Shown here: one piece after another, positions 27,749 through 36,273 of the stretch
Numbering within the stretch: position 1 is the stretch's first letter
Layout: the number at the start of each line of letters is the position of its first letter
The notes under the pieces: model-generated
What the model was told of the DNA's origin: nothing
Database searches by the model: none
What the model saw: only the letters and a program-made list of their open reading frames with translations
Position numbers and translations under genes: made by a program
Assembly (NCBI GenBank): GCA_043720875.1
Contig: JAYSRU010000196.1
Location: 3,899 to 67,898 of the forward strand
DNA: 64,000 nucleotides
From: JAYSRU01 sp043720875
Lineage (GTDB): Bacteria > Bacteroidota > Bacteroidia > Flavobacteriales_D > Crocinitomicaceae
Direction: 5' to 3'

Positions 27749-27858
27749 TACATTTGTTTGGGAGTTACGAAAGTGAGCGAATAGCTCCTAGGCTCTTCAT
27801 CTGCTAGAGCAAAAAATACATAGAACCTTATTCAAGAATATTGGATAAGGTTTTTTTT
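27749..27858 (+). ncRNA. Putative small RNA with promoter box and terminator
   Basis: An exact -7 box TACATTTG (27749-27756) is followed, where a transcript would begin, by a 7-bp hairpin (27761-27767 with 27782-27788, one G-T pair), a second 5-bp GC-rich hairpin (27792-27796 with 27806-27810) and then an intrinsic terminator (27824-27858). The RNA would be about 100 nt. No -33 TTG is at the normal distance, and it could simply be the 3' end of the preceding gene. I do not recognise its family; it does not show the SRP RNA or tmRNA core. Confidence 0.35.
27824..27858 (+). terminator. Intrinsic terminator, + strand
   Basis: Twelve-pair stem (AACCTTATTCAA, one G-T pair) with a 5-nt loop, followed by eight T. 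It ends either the hypothetical gene at 27410 or the putative small RNA; the minus strand has no T run, so the convergent kinase gene is not served by it. Confidence 0.8.
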
Positions 27859-29086
27859 ATGACTTAAAACTCATCTTAAAACATGTCCCAGTGTGCTGAG
27901 TGAATTCGAATTTTGCTTCAAGTTGTTCTGCTAAGCCTTCGATAACGGTCATACCTAATGAACTTTTTTCGTTATAGTTGTCGGGTAATCCTACTCCGTT
28001 GTCACACACCATTAAATGTAAATCACCTTGCTTCTTTTCAAAACTCACGTGTATCATTCCTTTATTTCGATCTTTAAATGCATGCTTATAACAATTTGTT
28101 AAAAGCTCATTCAAAATTAACCCACAAGGAATGGCATCATCAATGGCGACTGTCGAGTCTTGAAAATTAGTGGTTACAGTTATTGAACCGGAAACCTCCG
28201 GATACGATGAATTAATTTCTTCAATGAGCAGCGTCGCGAAATTGGGGAAGTTTAATGATGTGAGACTATCATCTTTATACAATTGATTGTGAATTAAAGC
28301 CATAGACCGCACTCTGTTTCTACTCTCTACTAAGACATTCTTTGCGTCTTCATGTAAATCGTCATTTATTTTCAAATTAAATAAACTAGAAATTATGGCT
28401 AAATTATTTTTAACGCGATGATGCAATTCTGCAATCAACGTGTTTTTTTCATTTAATGCATTTGCTGTAATTTGTTCTGTCTTAATACTCTCCGATAATA
28501 ATAATTGAAACATTTCTTTTTCCTTTTCTCGATTCCGAACCATTAAGTAAACAAAAAAACCAAGGCTTGAAAAACTAAACGTGATATTGAAAACAAACAT
28601 TACTTGACGCATTTCATTTGTTAAAAACTGACTACTGAATAGTTTGTAATCGGTTATAGCATTGGTTATAATGAAGGTGAGAATTAATAAAAAATGAAAT
28701 GCAACATACCGTTTTTCAGATTTCCAGTCGTATAAAAAAGCTACAGCGAATACAAGCGGGAAATGATATAAATAGGTTCCTGAATTGAAGCCAGAATATG
28801 AATCGAAGTAAAAAATGCTGCAATTTATTGACGTAAATAAGAAAAACGTACTCAAGCGATGGACACCTACTTTTTGTAAAAAGAAGCAGAACAATCCTAC
28901 TAGAATCATTCCTTCTAAAAGAATAGCGGAAAAAGTGTCTCCTAAACTATAGTTGTTCAAGCCGCTGAACCCATAAATAAGAATGGAAAGTACATTATAT
29001 TGATTCGTTAAAATTATACGATCTTTCAGTCCTTCATCATTGGAAGGATGGACTCCAATACGAGTAATGGTTTTCCAGATATTCAT
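27857..29086 (-). CDS. Membrane sensor histidine kinase (HisKA_2 type)
   Basis: Second histidine kinase, 409 residues. Membrane input domain with about six segments (residues 30-195) including YLYHFPLVFAVAFL, HisKA_2 region AELHHRVKNNLAIISSLFNL with the phospho-His, then LILNELLTNCYKHA (N box) and VCDNGVGL (G1 box). No receiver domain. It follows the SpoIIE phosphatase gene after 5 bp, so the two are one operon and may sense the same signal. It is a paralogue of the kinase at 21347-22561. Confidence 0.88.
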   Translation of the reverse strand: MNIWKTITRIGVHPSNDEGLKDRIILTNQYNVLSILIYGFSGLNNYSLGDTFSAILLEGMILVGLFCFFLQKVGVHRLSTFFLFTSINCSIFYFDSYSGFNSGTYLYHFPLVFAVAFLYDWKSEKRYVAFHFLLILTFIITNAITDYKLFSSQFLTNEMRQVMFVFNITFSFSSLGFFVYLMVRNREKEKEMFQLLLSESIKTEQITANALNEKNTLIAELHHRVKNNLAIISSLFNLKINDDLHEDAKNVLVESRNRVRSMALIHNQLYKDDSLTSLNFPNFATLLIEEINSSYPEVSGSITVTTNFQDSTVAIDDAIPCGLILNELLTNCYKHAFKDRNKGMIHVSFEKKQGDLHLMVCDNGVGLPDNYNEKSSLGMTVIEGLAEQLEAKFEFTQHTGTCFKMSFKS

Positions 29087-29091
29087 AGCCC

Positions 29092-30522
29092 TTAAATTAG
29101 TTGGATACCCACTACTAAAACATCATCTGTTTGTTCTTCATTTTTTTTCCACTCATTAAATGTATGCGCAACCTTTTCTCTTTGCTCAACAAATGGGAGG
29201 CCTCTATGATTGGTCAACATTTCTTGTAAGGGCTTATACCTGAATTTTTTACCAAGTTCACCGCCAAATTGATCAGGATATCCATCAGAAAATAAATAAA
29301 GTATATCGCCAGCAATAATTTTTACTTGATGATTAGTAAATGCTATAGGGTGTGGGTAAAAACCACACGGTTGTTTATCACAAGCTAATTTTTCAATTTC
29401 ATTTGCGCCTGCACGAAGTAAAATCGAAGTGTTATTTGCGGAAGCATATTCCAAAATAGAAGTGGCTTTGTCAAAGCAACAAAGTATTAAATCCATTCCA
29501 TCTTTACTTTGATCTTCGTCTTGCCCTTGACGTAATGCTTTTGTAATTTTACTTCTTACTATTTCTAACAGTTCAGCCGGATTAGCATTTTCATTGGACC
29601 GTATTGCATCTTCTAAAAAAGTGGAAGCTAACATGCTCATAAATCCTCCGGGCACGCCGTGACCAGTGCAATCTGCTACAGCAAAGTGCGTCTTACCATT
29701 AAGCTCAAACCTCCAGTAGAAATCGCCACTTACAATGTCTTTTGGGTTAAAAAAAACAAAGCCATCAGAAAATGAGCTTAAAAACTCTTGTTCTGATGGG
29801 ATTATAGCCGACTGAATTCGTTTTGCGTAAGTAATGCTATCTGTAATTTCTTTATTTTTTATTGATAATACATCTTTTTGATGCAATATTTCTTTCGACT
29901 GAACGGTTATGGTCACATTTTCTCGTTCAATGATTTCCTTAGATTTGGCAAGCTGCAATCTGCTACGAATTTCATTAAAGGTAAGTTTGTATCGCGTCCT
30001 GATAAGGAATAAACTAAACAGAGCGACCGTTAACACTAGTAATCCACCATTGATAACGAATTCAGAAATTGTTAGATTGCTGTTTGCTGTGTAGAAAATT
30101 ATGTTACTGATTACGGTCGCTATCACTAAGATTATTGAAAATTTTAATTCCCATAAAACTAACATGCCAGCACCAATGAATAAAACTAAATAGGCGATTG
30201 CGTGTTGCTGTAAATGGGCTAAATCCATAACGCTCCACATAAATGCATTTTGGATTGAAATTCCCAGTACTAGAATAAACATACAAGCGTAAATATCAAT
30301 TTTTGAGTAGCGTCTAGTAGTAACCGCCACAAGGGCAATCGCACTTACCGCAAAACGAACACCTAAAAAAGTATAGGCGTATGCCGGCAATACAAACAAA
30401 TCACTAATGAACCAAACAAGATTTAACCCGACTCCAACGAGACATGTGATGACATGAAAATTTTCGGTTGTTTTGTTAAACTCATTTTTGATTTCGTGTT
30501 GTGGAATAATTAAATCGTTCAT
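29092..30522 (-). CDS. Membrane-bound SpoIIE/PP2C-type serine phosphatase
   Basis: Protein phosphatase with six to seven N-terminal membrane helices (residues 20-195), a coiled-coil linker (to about residue 250) and a PP2C-like SpoIIE domain. Metal-binding and catalytic motifs are all kept: PKDIVSGDFYW, VADCTGHGVPGGFM, LYLFSDGYPDQFGG and EQTDDVLVVG. Such proteins dephosphorylate partner-switch proteins; in Pseudomonas SiaA acts on SiaC, and a SiaC homologue lies at 49457. The histidine kinase gene follows in the same operon. A cluster of TTACC/GGTAA half-sites lies in front of its start. Confidence 0.88.
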   Translation of the reverse strand: MNDLIIPQHEIKNEFNKTTENFHVITCLVGVGLNLVWFISDLFVLPAYAYTFLGVRFAVSAIALVAVTTRRYSKIDIYACMFILVLGISIQNAFMWSVMDLAHLQQHAIAYLVLFIGAGMLVLWELKFSIILVIATVISNIIFYTANSNLTISEFVINGGLLVLTVALFSLFLIRTRYKLTFNEIRSRLQLAKSKEIIERENVTITVQSKEILHQKDVLSIKNKEITDSITYAKRIQSAIIPSEQEFLSSFSDGFVFFNPKDIVSGDFYWRFELNGKTHFAVADCTGHGVPGGFMSMLASTFLEDAIRSNENANPAELLEIVRSKITKALRQGQDEDQSKDGMDLILCCFDKATSILEYASANNTSILLRAGANEIEKLACDKQPCGFYPHPIAFTNHQVKIIAGDILYLFSDGYPDQFGGELGKKFRYKPLQEMLTNHRGLPFVEQREKVAHTFNEWKKNEEQTDDVLVVGIQLI

Positions 30523-30554
30523 CTGCGGGGATAGTAGTGAATTAAGTCACGAAA

Positions 30555-30620
30555 GGTAATGAAATTAACGGAAATATGTTTACCGAGGTAAGCTTTTACT
30601 GAGTTTAGGTAAATTTTACC
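30555..30620. promoter_or_regulatory. Cluster of five TTACC/GGTAA half-sites upstream of the phosphatase gene
   Basis: GGTAA at 30555 and TTACC at 30580 with GGTAA at 30587 (making the palindrome TTACCGAGGTAA), then GGTAA at 30608 and TTACC at 30616 (making GGTAAATTTTACC). About 0.14 copies would be expected in this length at 37% GC. The first palindrome falls where the -33 box would lie. Likely operator for an unknown regulator. Confidence 0.45.
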
Positions 30621-30873
30621 ATTACTGAAAGTTGTTTTTATTCTTACTTAATACTATTGTTACTGAATACAATACAAGCTAAGCCTTTGTAAATCAAGTT
30701 TTTATTATAATTGTTTGCGTGATTCATGCCTTTTTTATCGTTCGTCGAAAGTTTCAGTAAGTTCAAACGAATATATAGGATTGTTTGCCGAATAAATTGA
30801 AAATAAACTTTCAATTAGTTGTAAATACGTGATTTGGGCCTTAATTTTACACACTTAGGTGGTTAGGTTAGGT

Positions 30874-30916
30874 TGATAAAAGAATAGGAATTGCACAATA
30901 TGTAGTTCCTATTCTT
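30874..30916 (-). terminator. Terminator of the upp operon
   Basis: A perfect 11-bp inverted repeat (AAGAATAGGAA and its complement at 30906-30916), extended by weaker pairs to a small loop, and followed on the minus strand by TCTTTTAT. It lies 52 bp beyond the stop of the YjjG-type gene. Confidence 0.7.
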
Positions 30917-30967
30917 GTTTTACAACCGTTTTAAGTATTCAAAGCGATTTAGAACTACCGAACGAGT

Positions 30968-31678
30968 TTAAAGAAGTTGCATCTTGCCAACTAATAGGGG
31001 CAATTGATCAAAATCAGAAAATCCTCGTCCTTTTAGTTGAAATTGCATGGTCAAATGCGGAGTGAAATGTAAAGCCTCCATTTGTGCATTTAATGCACCA
31101 GAAATGTCGTTTTGCTGGTCGTCACCAATCATAATAGATTCAGGCGCTTTTGCCTTGGCTAAGTTAAGTGCATGACTAAAAATACCTTTTTTGGGTTTAT
31201 GAAATTCAGTGTCTTCACTACAAACAACCACGTCAAAAAATGAGGATAAACCACTCTCTTGAATTTTTATTTCTTGAACTTCTCGAAATCCATTGGTGAT
31301 AATGTGTTGAGCATAACCCTCACGTTGAAAGTGAGTCAGTGTTTCAATGACGTTTGGAAACAATACGGTTTGCCTTGGGGACTCACTTAAATAGAATTTT
31401 GAAAGTGAGCAAATAAATGCTTGGTCAACGTCACCTAGGTTGGTCAACGCACGCTTGAATCGTTCGGTTCTTAGCGTCACCTTATCCATTTTCCCTCGCC
31501 CCAATTCAACCCATAATTCGTGATTATGTTTTTCGTAAGCGGTAATGAAATCTGAAATTTCCGAAAAATATGTCTTGAGGTTGAATGCGTCGTACATATG
31601 TTTTAATGCCACACGAGAATTTGTTTCAAAATCCCACAATGTTCGGTCAAGGTCGTAAAAAAGGTGTTTATATTTCAA
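30968..31678 (-). CDS. YjjG-type HAD nucleotidase
   Basis: HAD-superfamily hydrolase close to YjjG, a house-cleaning 5'-nucleotidase for non-canonical pyrimidine nucleotides. The HAD motif I DLDRT is at residues 9-13 (Asp9 nucleophile, Asp11 acid/base), motif II in HIITNG, motif III Lys in FHKPKKGIF and motif IV in IMIGDDQQNDISG; a helical cap lies between I and II. At 236 residues the family fit is good. Its start overlaps the stop of the membrane gene by 4 bp, in an operon with upp, which fits a pyrimidine salvage theme. The exact substrate is inferred. Confidence 0.85.
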   Translation of the reverse strand: MKYKHLFYDLDRTLWDFETNSRVALKHMYDAFNLKTYFSEISDFITAYEKHNHELWVELGRGKMDKVTLRTERFKRALTNLGDVDQAFICSLSKFYLSESPRQTVLFPNVIETLTHFQREGYAQHIITNGFREVQEIKIQESGLSSFFDVVVCSEDTEFHKPKKGIFSHALNLAKAKAPESIMIGDDQQNDISGALNAQMEALHFTPHLTMQFQLKGRGFSDFDQLPLLVGKMQLL

Positions 31679-32121
31679 CTGAAAACGAAATATGCTAAGC
31701 CAGTGGTGATAAAACCCATGACACCAATTCCTAAAAGAATAAGAGGGTAGGTAACCTGGCGTTTGCCATAAAACTTTGCAGTAATGATAGTTCCAATGGG
31801 TATAGATAAGAAAAATGGGGCGAGAAAGGTCACGCCAACAATACCAACATTTCGTTTCATCTTCACCACCAATTTGTTCGTTTTTGTAAATACCTTTTTC
31901 TTCACATTTGTTCCATCGACTAACGATTTCTGCTTTTTTTCCGCTGCACGTTTGAAGAAAAATTCACTTGCAAAATAAAAAATAGTCGAACTCAAAATAG
32001 CACCAGATATACTTGCTAAATAGGTTTCAATAAAATTTAACCCTAATGCAGGTCCACCAAAAGGAGCAAACATGAATTTTATCATGGAAAGACCGAAAAC
32101 ACCTAATAGTTTTGCCCACAT
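31675..32121 (-). CDS. Small integral membrane protein of unknown function
   Basis: 148 residues with three to four hydrophobic segments (about 2-22, 28-50, 90-115, 122-145) and a basic loop (ERAAEKK-like FKRAAEKKQ to NVKKKVFTK) between the second and third. Glycine-rich turns (FGGPALGLN) and SIPIGTII remind one of small-export or SNARE-associated membrane families, but I cannot assign it. It sits in the middle of the upp operon, 3 bp after upp and overlapping the YjjG-type gene by 4 bp. Confidence 0.6.
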   Translation of the reverse strand: MWAKLLGVFGLSMIKFMFAPFGGPALGLNFIETYLASISGAILSSTIFYFASEFFFKRAAEKKQKSLVDGTNVKKKVFTKTNKLVVKMKRNVGIVGVTFLAPFFLSIPIGTIITAKFYGKRQVTYPLILLGIGVMGFITTGLAYFVFS

Positions 32122-32124
32122 AAA

Positions 32125-32772
32125 TTATAATTTTACGCCAAATGCCAAATCCCCTGCATCACCTAATCCAGGTACAATGTAAGATTGTGCGGTTAATTCT
32201 TGGTCTAATGCACCGATCCAAATGTGCGTATTTTCTTTTAAATGTCCTCGAAGGTGAGAAATTGCCTCAGGGGCCGCTATAGCAGCAACGATGTGAACTT
32301 GACTTGGATTGCCGATTCGCATCAGTTCTTTGTAAACTTTGAGCATTGAACTACCTGAAGCTAACATGGGGTCAGAGATTATTAACACTTTATCCGTTAA
32401 ATCTGGAATAGCCATATATTCAACCCTAATATCAAAGTCTTCTGCTGTATGGTGTTTTCTGTAGGCAGAAACAAAAGCTGATTCTGCACGATCGAAATAA
32501 TTCAACAATCCTCGATGTAATGGTAAGCCAGCTCTCAGTATAGTTGCCAATACAGGTTGATGTTTCAAAAGCTTTGTGTGATCAAAACCCAGTGGCGTCT
32601 CAATATCTGTTTCAACGAATGTCAAGTGTTTCGATATTTCTAGGGCCATACATTCTCCAATACGTTCCAAATTTCTTCTAAAGCGCATGGCATCTCGTTG
32701 GATTTCAACATCTCGTAATTCTGCTAAGAAATGATTAAAAACGCTTGGATTATCTGATAAGTTATGAATCAT
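32125..32772 (-). CDS. upp: Uracil phosphoribosyltransferase
   Basis: Makes UMP from uracil and PRPP in pyrimidine salvage. The PRPP loop is at IISDPMLASGSSMLKVYKEL-type sequence near residue 130, preceded by LATILRAGLPLHRGLLN and the flexible loop with the conserved Arg. The C-terminus has PGLGDAGDLAFG, which binds uracil. At 215 residues from the ATG at 32772 (an ATG 18 bp earlier is also possible) it matches the family. It is the first gene of a three-gene operon. Confidence 0.93.
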   Translation of the reverse strand: MIHNLSDNPSVFNHFLAELRDVEIQRDAMRFRRNLERIGECMALEISKHLTFVETDIETPLGFDHTKLLKHQPVLATILRAGLPLHRGLLNYFDRAESAFVSAYRKHHTAEDFDIRVEYMAIPDLTDKVLIISDPMLASGSSMLKVYKELMRIGNPSQVHIVAAIAAPEAISHLRGHLKENTHIWIGALDQELTAQSYIVPGLGDAGDLAFGVKL

Positions 32773-32975
32773 AATTATAAGTGTGATCATTTAATCACGT
32801 GCTAAGTTAGTTTTTTTCTCAACTTACTTATGTACATTCTAAACTTTGGTGTTAAAAAATGTAAATAGTTGCGTGTTTAATTTTTATGGGGTCATTCAAT
32901 GCTCTGCTAATATTCCATGTAATAACAAATATCTTAAAAAATCTAAAAACATGTCAATTTGTCATTCTTGCTAAT

Positions 32976-32983
32976 TATCTTTG
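32976..32983 (+). promoter_or_regulatory. -7 box of the miaB promoter
   Basis: Exact TATCTTTG match, 41 bp before the miaB start. The -33 element is not clear; the nearest TTTG is only 14 bp upstream. Confidence 0.45.
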
Positions 32984-33024
32984 TTTGCCTGAATTAAATC
33001 AGTAGCGCCAAAAACAATAATCCA

Positions 33025-34449
33025 ATGCAGCACGACGAATCGAAGCAGGGTACCGCCACATTGCTTGAAGAGCAATCCCAAAATGGGAGTAAAAAGTTAT
33101 TTTTAGAAAGTTATGGTTGTGCAATGAATTTCGCAGATTCTGAAGTTGTTGCCTCAATATTGCATAAAGCGGGATATTCAACCACGAAAAATGAAGAAGA
33201 AGCCGATTTAATTTTATTGAATACGTGCTCTATTCGAGATAATGCAGAGTTGAGAGTACGTAAGAGATTAACAGAATTTAAAAAGTTAAAACAAGTAAAT
33301 CAAAACCTTGTTGTTGGTATGCTTGGTTGTATGGCAGAGCGATTGAAGCATGACTTACTTGAGGAAGAAAAATTGGTAGATATTGTTGCTGGACCTGATT
33401 CATACAGAGCTTTACCGTTGTTGATTGAAGAAGTACATGGTGGACAACGCGCAGTGAATGTCTTACTTTCTCGCGATGAAACGTATGCCGATATTAGTCC
33501 AGTTAGACTCCAAAGTAACGGAGTTAGTGCGTATGTGAGTATCACAAGAGGATGTGACAACATGTGTTCATTTTGTGTGGTTCCCTTTACGCGTGGTAGA
33601 GAACGTAGCCGTGATCCTGAAACGATTGTAAAAGAATGTACCGACTTATTTGCAGATGGTTACAGAGAAGTTGTACTCTTAGGGCAAAACGTAGATTCGT
33701 ATCGCTGGAACATTACAAGTAAAGGTGAAATAGTCAACGCAGCCATCGAGACATGTAATTTTGCAAATTTGTTACACCGTGTTGCGTCAATATCACCAGA
33801 ATTACGAGTGCGTTTTTCAACATCGCATCCAAAGGATTTAACCGATGAGGTAATCGAAACAATGTCGAAACAAACCAATATTTGTCCATCCATTCATTTG
33901 CCAGTTCAATCAGGATCTTCTGAAGTATTGCAACGCATGAACAGAGGATATTCAAGAGAATGGTATTTGGATAGAATTTTAGCTATTCGAAGAATTATTC
34001 CGCATTGTGCGATCACTACGGACATTATAACTGGGTTTTGTGGAGAAACTGAAGAACAACATAAAGAAACATTATCTCTCATGGAGGCAGTTCGTTTTGA
34101 TTTTGGATACATGTATAAATATTCAGAACGCCCAAAAACATTGGCAGAACGTAAGTTTGAAGACGATGTAACGGAAACGGATAAAAGTCGAAGATTAGAT
34201 GAAATTATGAAATTACAACGGGTACATTCCACTTTATCGCATCAACAAGATGTGGGAAAAATTTGTACTGTATTGATAGAAAATTTTTCTAAAAAATCAA
34301 AAAATGATTACCAAGGAAGGAATGAGGGGAACAATGTTGTGGTATTTCCCATTGGGAAAACAAAAATAGGAGAATACGCTAAAGTATTAATAACGTCATG
34401 CACGTCTAATACTTTGTTAGGTCATGAATTGAATTCAGTTGATCAATAA
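33025..34449 (+). CDS. miaB: tRNA-2-methylthio-N6-dimethylallyladenosine synthase
   Basis: Radical-SAM methylthiotransferase that modifies A37 of tRNAs carrying i6A. The three N-terminal Cys ligands of the auxiliary cluster are C32 (ESYGCAMN), C68 (NTCS) and C102 (MLGC), and the radical-SAM CxxxCxxC is C177-C181-C184 (GCDNMCSFC). The GRERSR segment follows, and a TRAM domain closes the 474-residue chain. It starts the conserved run to secG. Confidence 0.95.
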   Translation: MQHDESKQGTATLLEEQSQNGSKKLFLESYGCAMNFADSEVVASILHKAGYSTTKNEEEADLILLNTCSIRDNAELRVRKRLTEFKKLKQVNQNLVVGMLGCMAERLKHDLLEEEKLVDIVAGPDSYRALPLLIEEVHGGQRAVNVLLSRDETYADISPVRLQSNGVSAYVSITRGCDNMCSFCVVPFTRGRERSRDPETIVKECTDLFADGYREVVLLGQNVDSYRWNITSKGEIVNAAIETCNFANLLHRVASISPELRVRFSTSHPKDLTDEVIETMSKQTNICPSIHLPVQSGSSEVLQRMNRGYSREWYLDRILAIRRIIPHCAITTDIITGFCGETEEQHKETLSLMEAVRFDFGYMYKYSERPKTLAERKFEDDVTETDKSRRLDEIMKLQRVHSTLSHQQDVGKICTVLIENFSKKSKNDYQGRNEGNNVVVFPIGKTKIGEYAKVLITSCTSNTLLGHELNSVDQ

Positions 34450-34476
34450 TATACTATTAAAATTAATTCGAACAGA

Positions 34477-35748
34477 ATGAACTTACAACAAATTAAACAG
34501 CGTTTTGGCATTATCGGAAATGCACCGGGGCTGAACCGTGCATTAGAAGTTGCGGCGCAGGTTGCTGAAACGGATATTTCTGTACTTGTGACCGGAGAAA
34601 GTGGTACTGGAAAAGAATTTATCCCACAGGTTATTCATCAATTGAGTGCTAGAAAACACAAAGAATATATAGCTGTGAATTGCGGAGCCATCCCTGAAGG
34701 CACAATAGATTCTGAGCTTTTTGGTCACGAAAAAGGTTCTTTTACCGGGGCTGCGGGTAGTCGTCAGGGTTACTTTGAAGTCGCCGACGGTGGAACGATT
34801 TTTTTAGATGAGATTGCTGAATTACCTATGCAAACACAAGTTCGATTGTTGCGGGTGCTTGAAACAGGTGAATTTATCCGTGTCGGGTCCAGTAAAGCAA
34901 TGAAATGTAATGTTAGGGTGGTTGCTGCAACGAATGAAAACATGAGTAAAGCGATCGCCAATGGAAAATTTAGAGAAGATTTATTATATCGTTTAAGTAC
35001 CGTCCCAATTCAATTGCCAGCACTTCGTCAGCGGAAAGAAGATATTAATCTTTTGTTTAGAAAATTCGCAAATGACTTTGCGGAAAAATACAGAATACCA
35101 ACTATTAAATTGGATGATGATGCCCAAATTTTGCTTCAAAACTTTAATTGGCCTGGAAATATTCGACAACTTAAAAATTTGGTCGAACAAATTTCGGTAA
35201 TTGAAAAGGAGCGTGATATTGACGGTGAAATGTTACGTAGTTATTTACCAATTGTGGAGGAAACTCTACCAATATTTGGTCGTGCAAATGAAGACAGCAT
35301 AAATGAACGGGATTTAATGTACAAGTTCTTGTTTGATATGAAAAGTGATTTATCCGATTTGAAAAAATTAGTGGTCGAATTACTTAAGCAAGGTGAGGGA
35401 GGTATTAAACTCACTTCTGATCAAAATAATTATGTTAATAGAATGTATAACGAAATGGAATTGCGTATTGATGGAGAGATAAATCATGCATTACCACAAG
35501 TGAGCAATTCAACGCCACCTAGCCATCAAGAATCTATTTCTATAGATGCAAGAAATCAGGAAGTCGATAATGAGTATGAAGTTCATGAAGAAATAGAAGA
35601 ATCACTTTCCTTAGAAGATAGGGAGAAAGAGTTGATCTTAAAGGCATTGGAAAAACATAAAGGCCGCCGAAAAAATGCAGCATTGGAATTGGGTATTTCT
35701 GAGCGAACCCTATACCGCAAAATAAACGAATACGAATTGAAAGCATGA
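34477..35748 (+). CDS. Sigma-54-dependent transcriptional activator without receiver domain
   Basis: AAA+ enhancer-binding protein that drives sigma-54 RNA polymerase. Central domain with Walker A GESGTGKE (residues 40-47), the sigma-54-contacting loop GSFTGA at 87-92 (Ser in place of the usual first Ala), Walker B FLDEIAELP and a C-terminal Fis-type helix-turn-helix (RRKNAALELGISERTLYRKI). There is almost no N-terminal regulatory domain; a linker with a long helical region lies between the AAA+ and DNA-binding parts. Its position between miaB and lptE is conserved in Bacteroidota; it overlaps lptE by 4 bp. The target genes are unknown. Confidence 0.88.
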   Translation: MNLQQIKQRFGIIGNAPGLNRALEVAAQVAETDISVLVTGESGTGKEFIPQVIHQLSARKHKEYIAVNCGAIPEGTIDSELFGHEKGSFTGAAGSRQGYFEVADGGTIFLDEIAELPMQTQVRLLRVLETGEFIRVGSSKAMKCNVRVVAATNENMSKAIANGKFREDLLYRLSTVPIQLPALRQRKEDINLLFRKFANDFAEKYRIPTIKLDDDAQILLQNFNWPGNIRQLKNLVEQISVIEKERDIDGEMLRSYLPIVEETLPIFGRANEDSINERDLMYKFLFDMKSDLSDLKKLVVELLKQGEGGIKLTSDQNNYVNRMYNEMELRIDGEINHALPQVSNSTPPSHQESISIDARNQEVDNEYEVHEEIEESLSLEDREKELILKALEKHKGRRKNAALELGISERTLYRKINEYELKA

Positions 35749-36269
35749 TAAAGTTAACTTACATGATTGTGCTATGTTCAACAATAGTCTGCTGCTTAAG
35801 TTCATGTTGGCCAAGCAGTGTTTCATTTAACGATGGAGGGTCGATGCCGATAGAATGGAAGTTTTTTGTGGTAAAAAACATTGAAAATAGTGCCAGTAAT
35901 TCGCCCCTAAGTTATCCACTATTATTAACGGATGATTTGAAAACAGGTATTCAAAATAACACGAAACTTCAATTAGCAAGTGGGCTAAACAAGCCTCAGA
36001 TCAACATTGAAGGAAAAGTTGTTTCGTATACTATTTCTCCAGTGGCTTTGCAGGTGGGGGATAATGCCGCTCAAAATAGATTAACCATTAGTGCAAGTTT
36101 TGAAATTTTTGTTTCAGAACCAAAGGAAGAAAAATACTTCTTAAATGTGGCGCGTTTTGCGGATTATAGTTCGAGTCAAGATTTACCAACTGTAGAAGCG
36201 CAACTCATTGAAGTGATCAATAAACAAATAGTGCAAGACGTGGTAAATAAATTACTTTCTAACTGGTAG
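35745..36269 (+). CDS. lptE: LptE-type lipoprotein
   Basis: Putative partner of the outer-membrane lipopolysaccharide translocon LptD. Signal peptide with a lipobox ending LSSC, Cys21 being lipidated. The 174-residue mature chain is a small alpha/beta fold with PLLLTDDLKTGIQNNTKLQL, then paired strands (NIEGKVVSYTISPVAL, ISASFEIFV) and a C-terminal helix (AQLIEVINKQIVQDVVNKLL), the layout of LptE. The identification rests on that layout and on the conserved gene order (sigma-54 activator upstream, TPR protein and secG downstream). Confidence 0.75.
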   Translation: MIKLTYMIVLCSTIVCCLSSCWPSSVSFNDGGSMPIEWKFFVVKNIENSASNSPLSYPLLLTDDLKTGIQNNTKLQLASGLNKPQINIEGKVVSYTISPVALQVGDNAAQNRLTISASFEIFVSEPKEEKYFLNVARFADYSSSQDLPTVEAQLIEVINKQIVQDVVNKLLSNW

Positions 36270-36273
36270 AATT

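Larger units (their letters stand above)
30523..30967. other. 445-bp intergenic region with half-site cluster and terminator
   Basis: No supported gene. Right part: terminator of the upp operon (30874-30916). Left part, near the phosphatase start: a -7-like TACCTTTC box on the minus strand (30558-30551) and five TTACC/GGTAA half-sites between 30555 and 30620. Three TTACTGA copies lie at 30596, 30622 and 30660. Confidence 0.6.

Noticed and set aside
30725..30800. Short frame MPFLSFVESFSKF... (24 codons) upstream of the phosphatase gene
   Set aside because: Too short, with no promoter or conservation evidence; the region is better explained as regulatory DNA.
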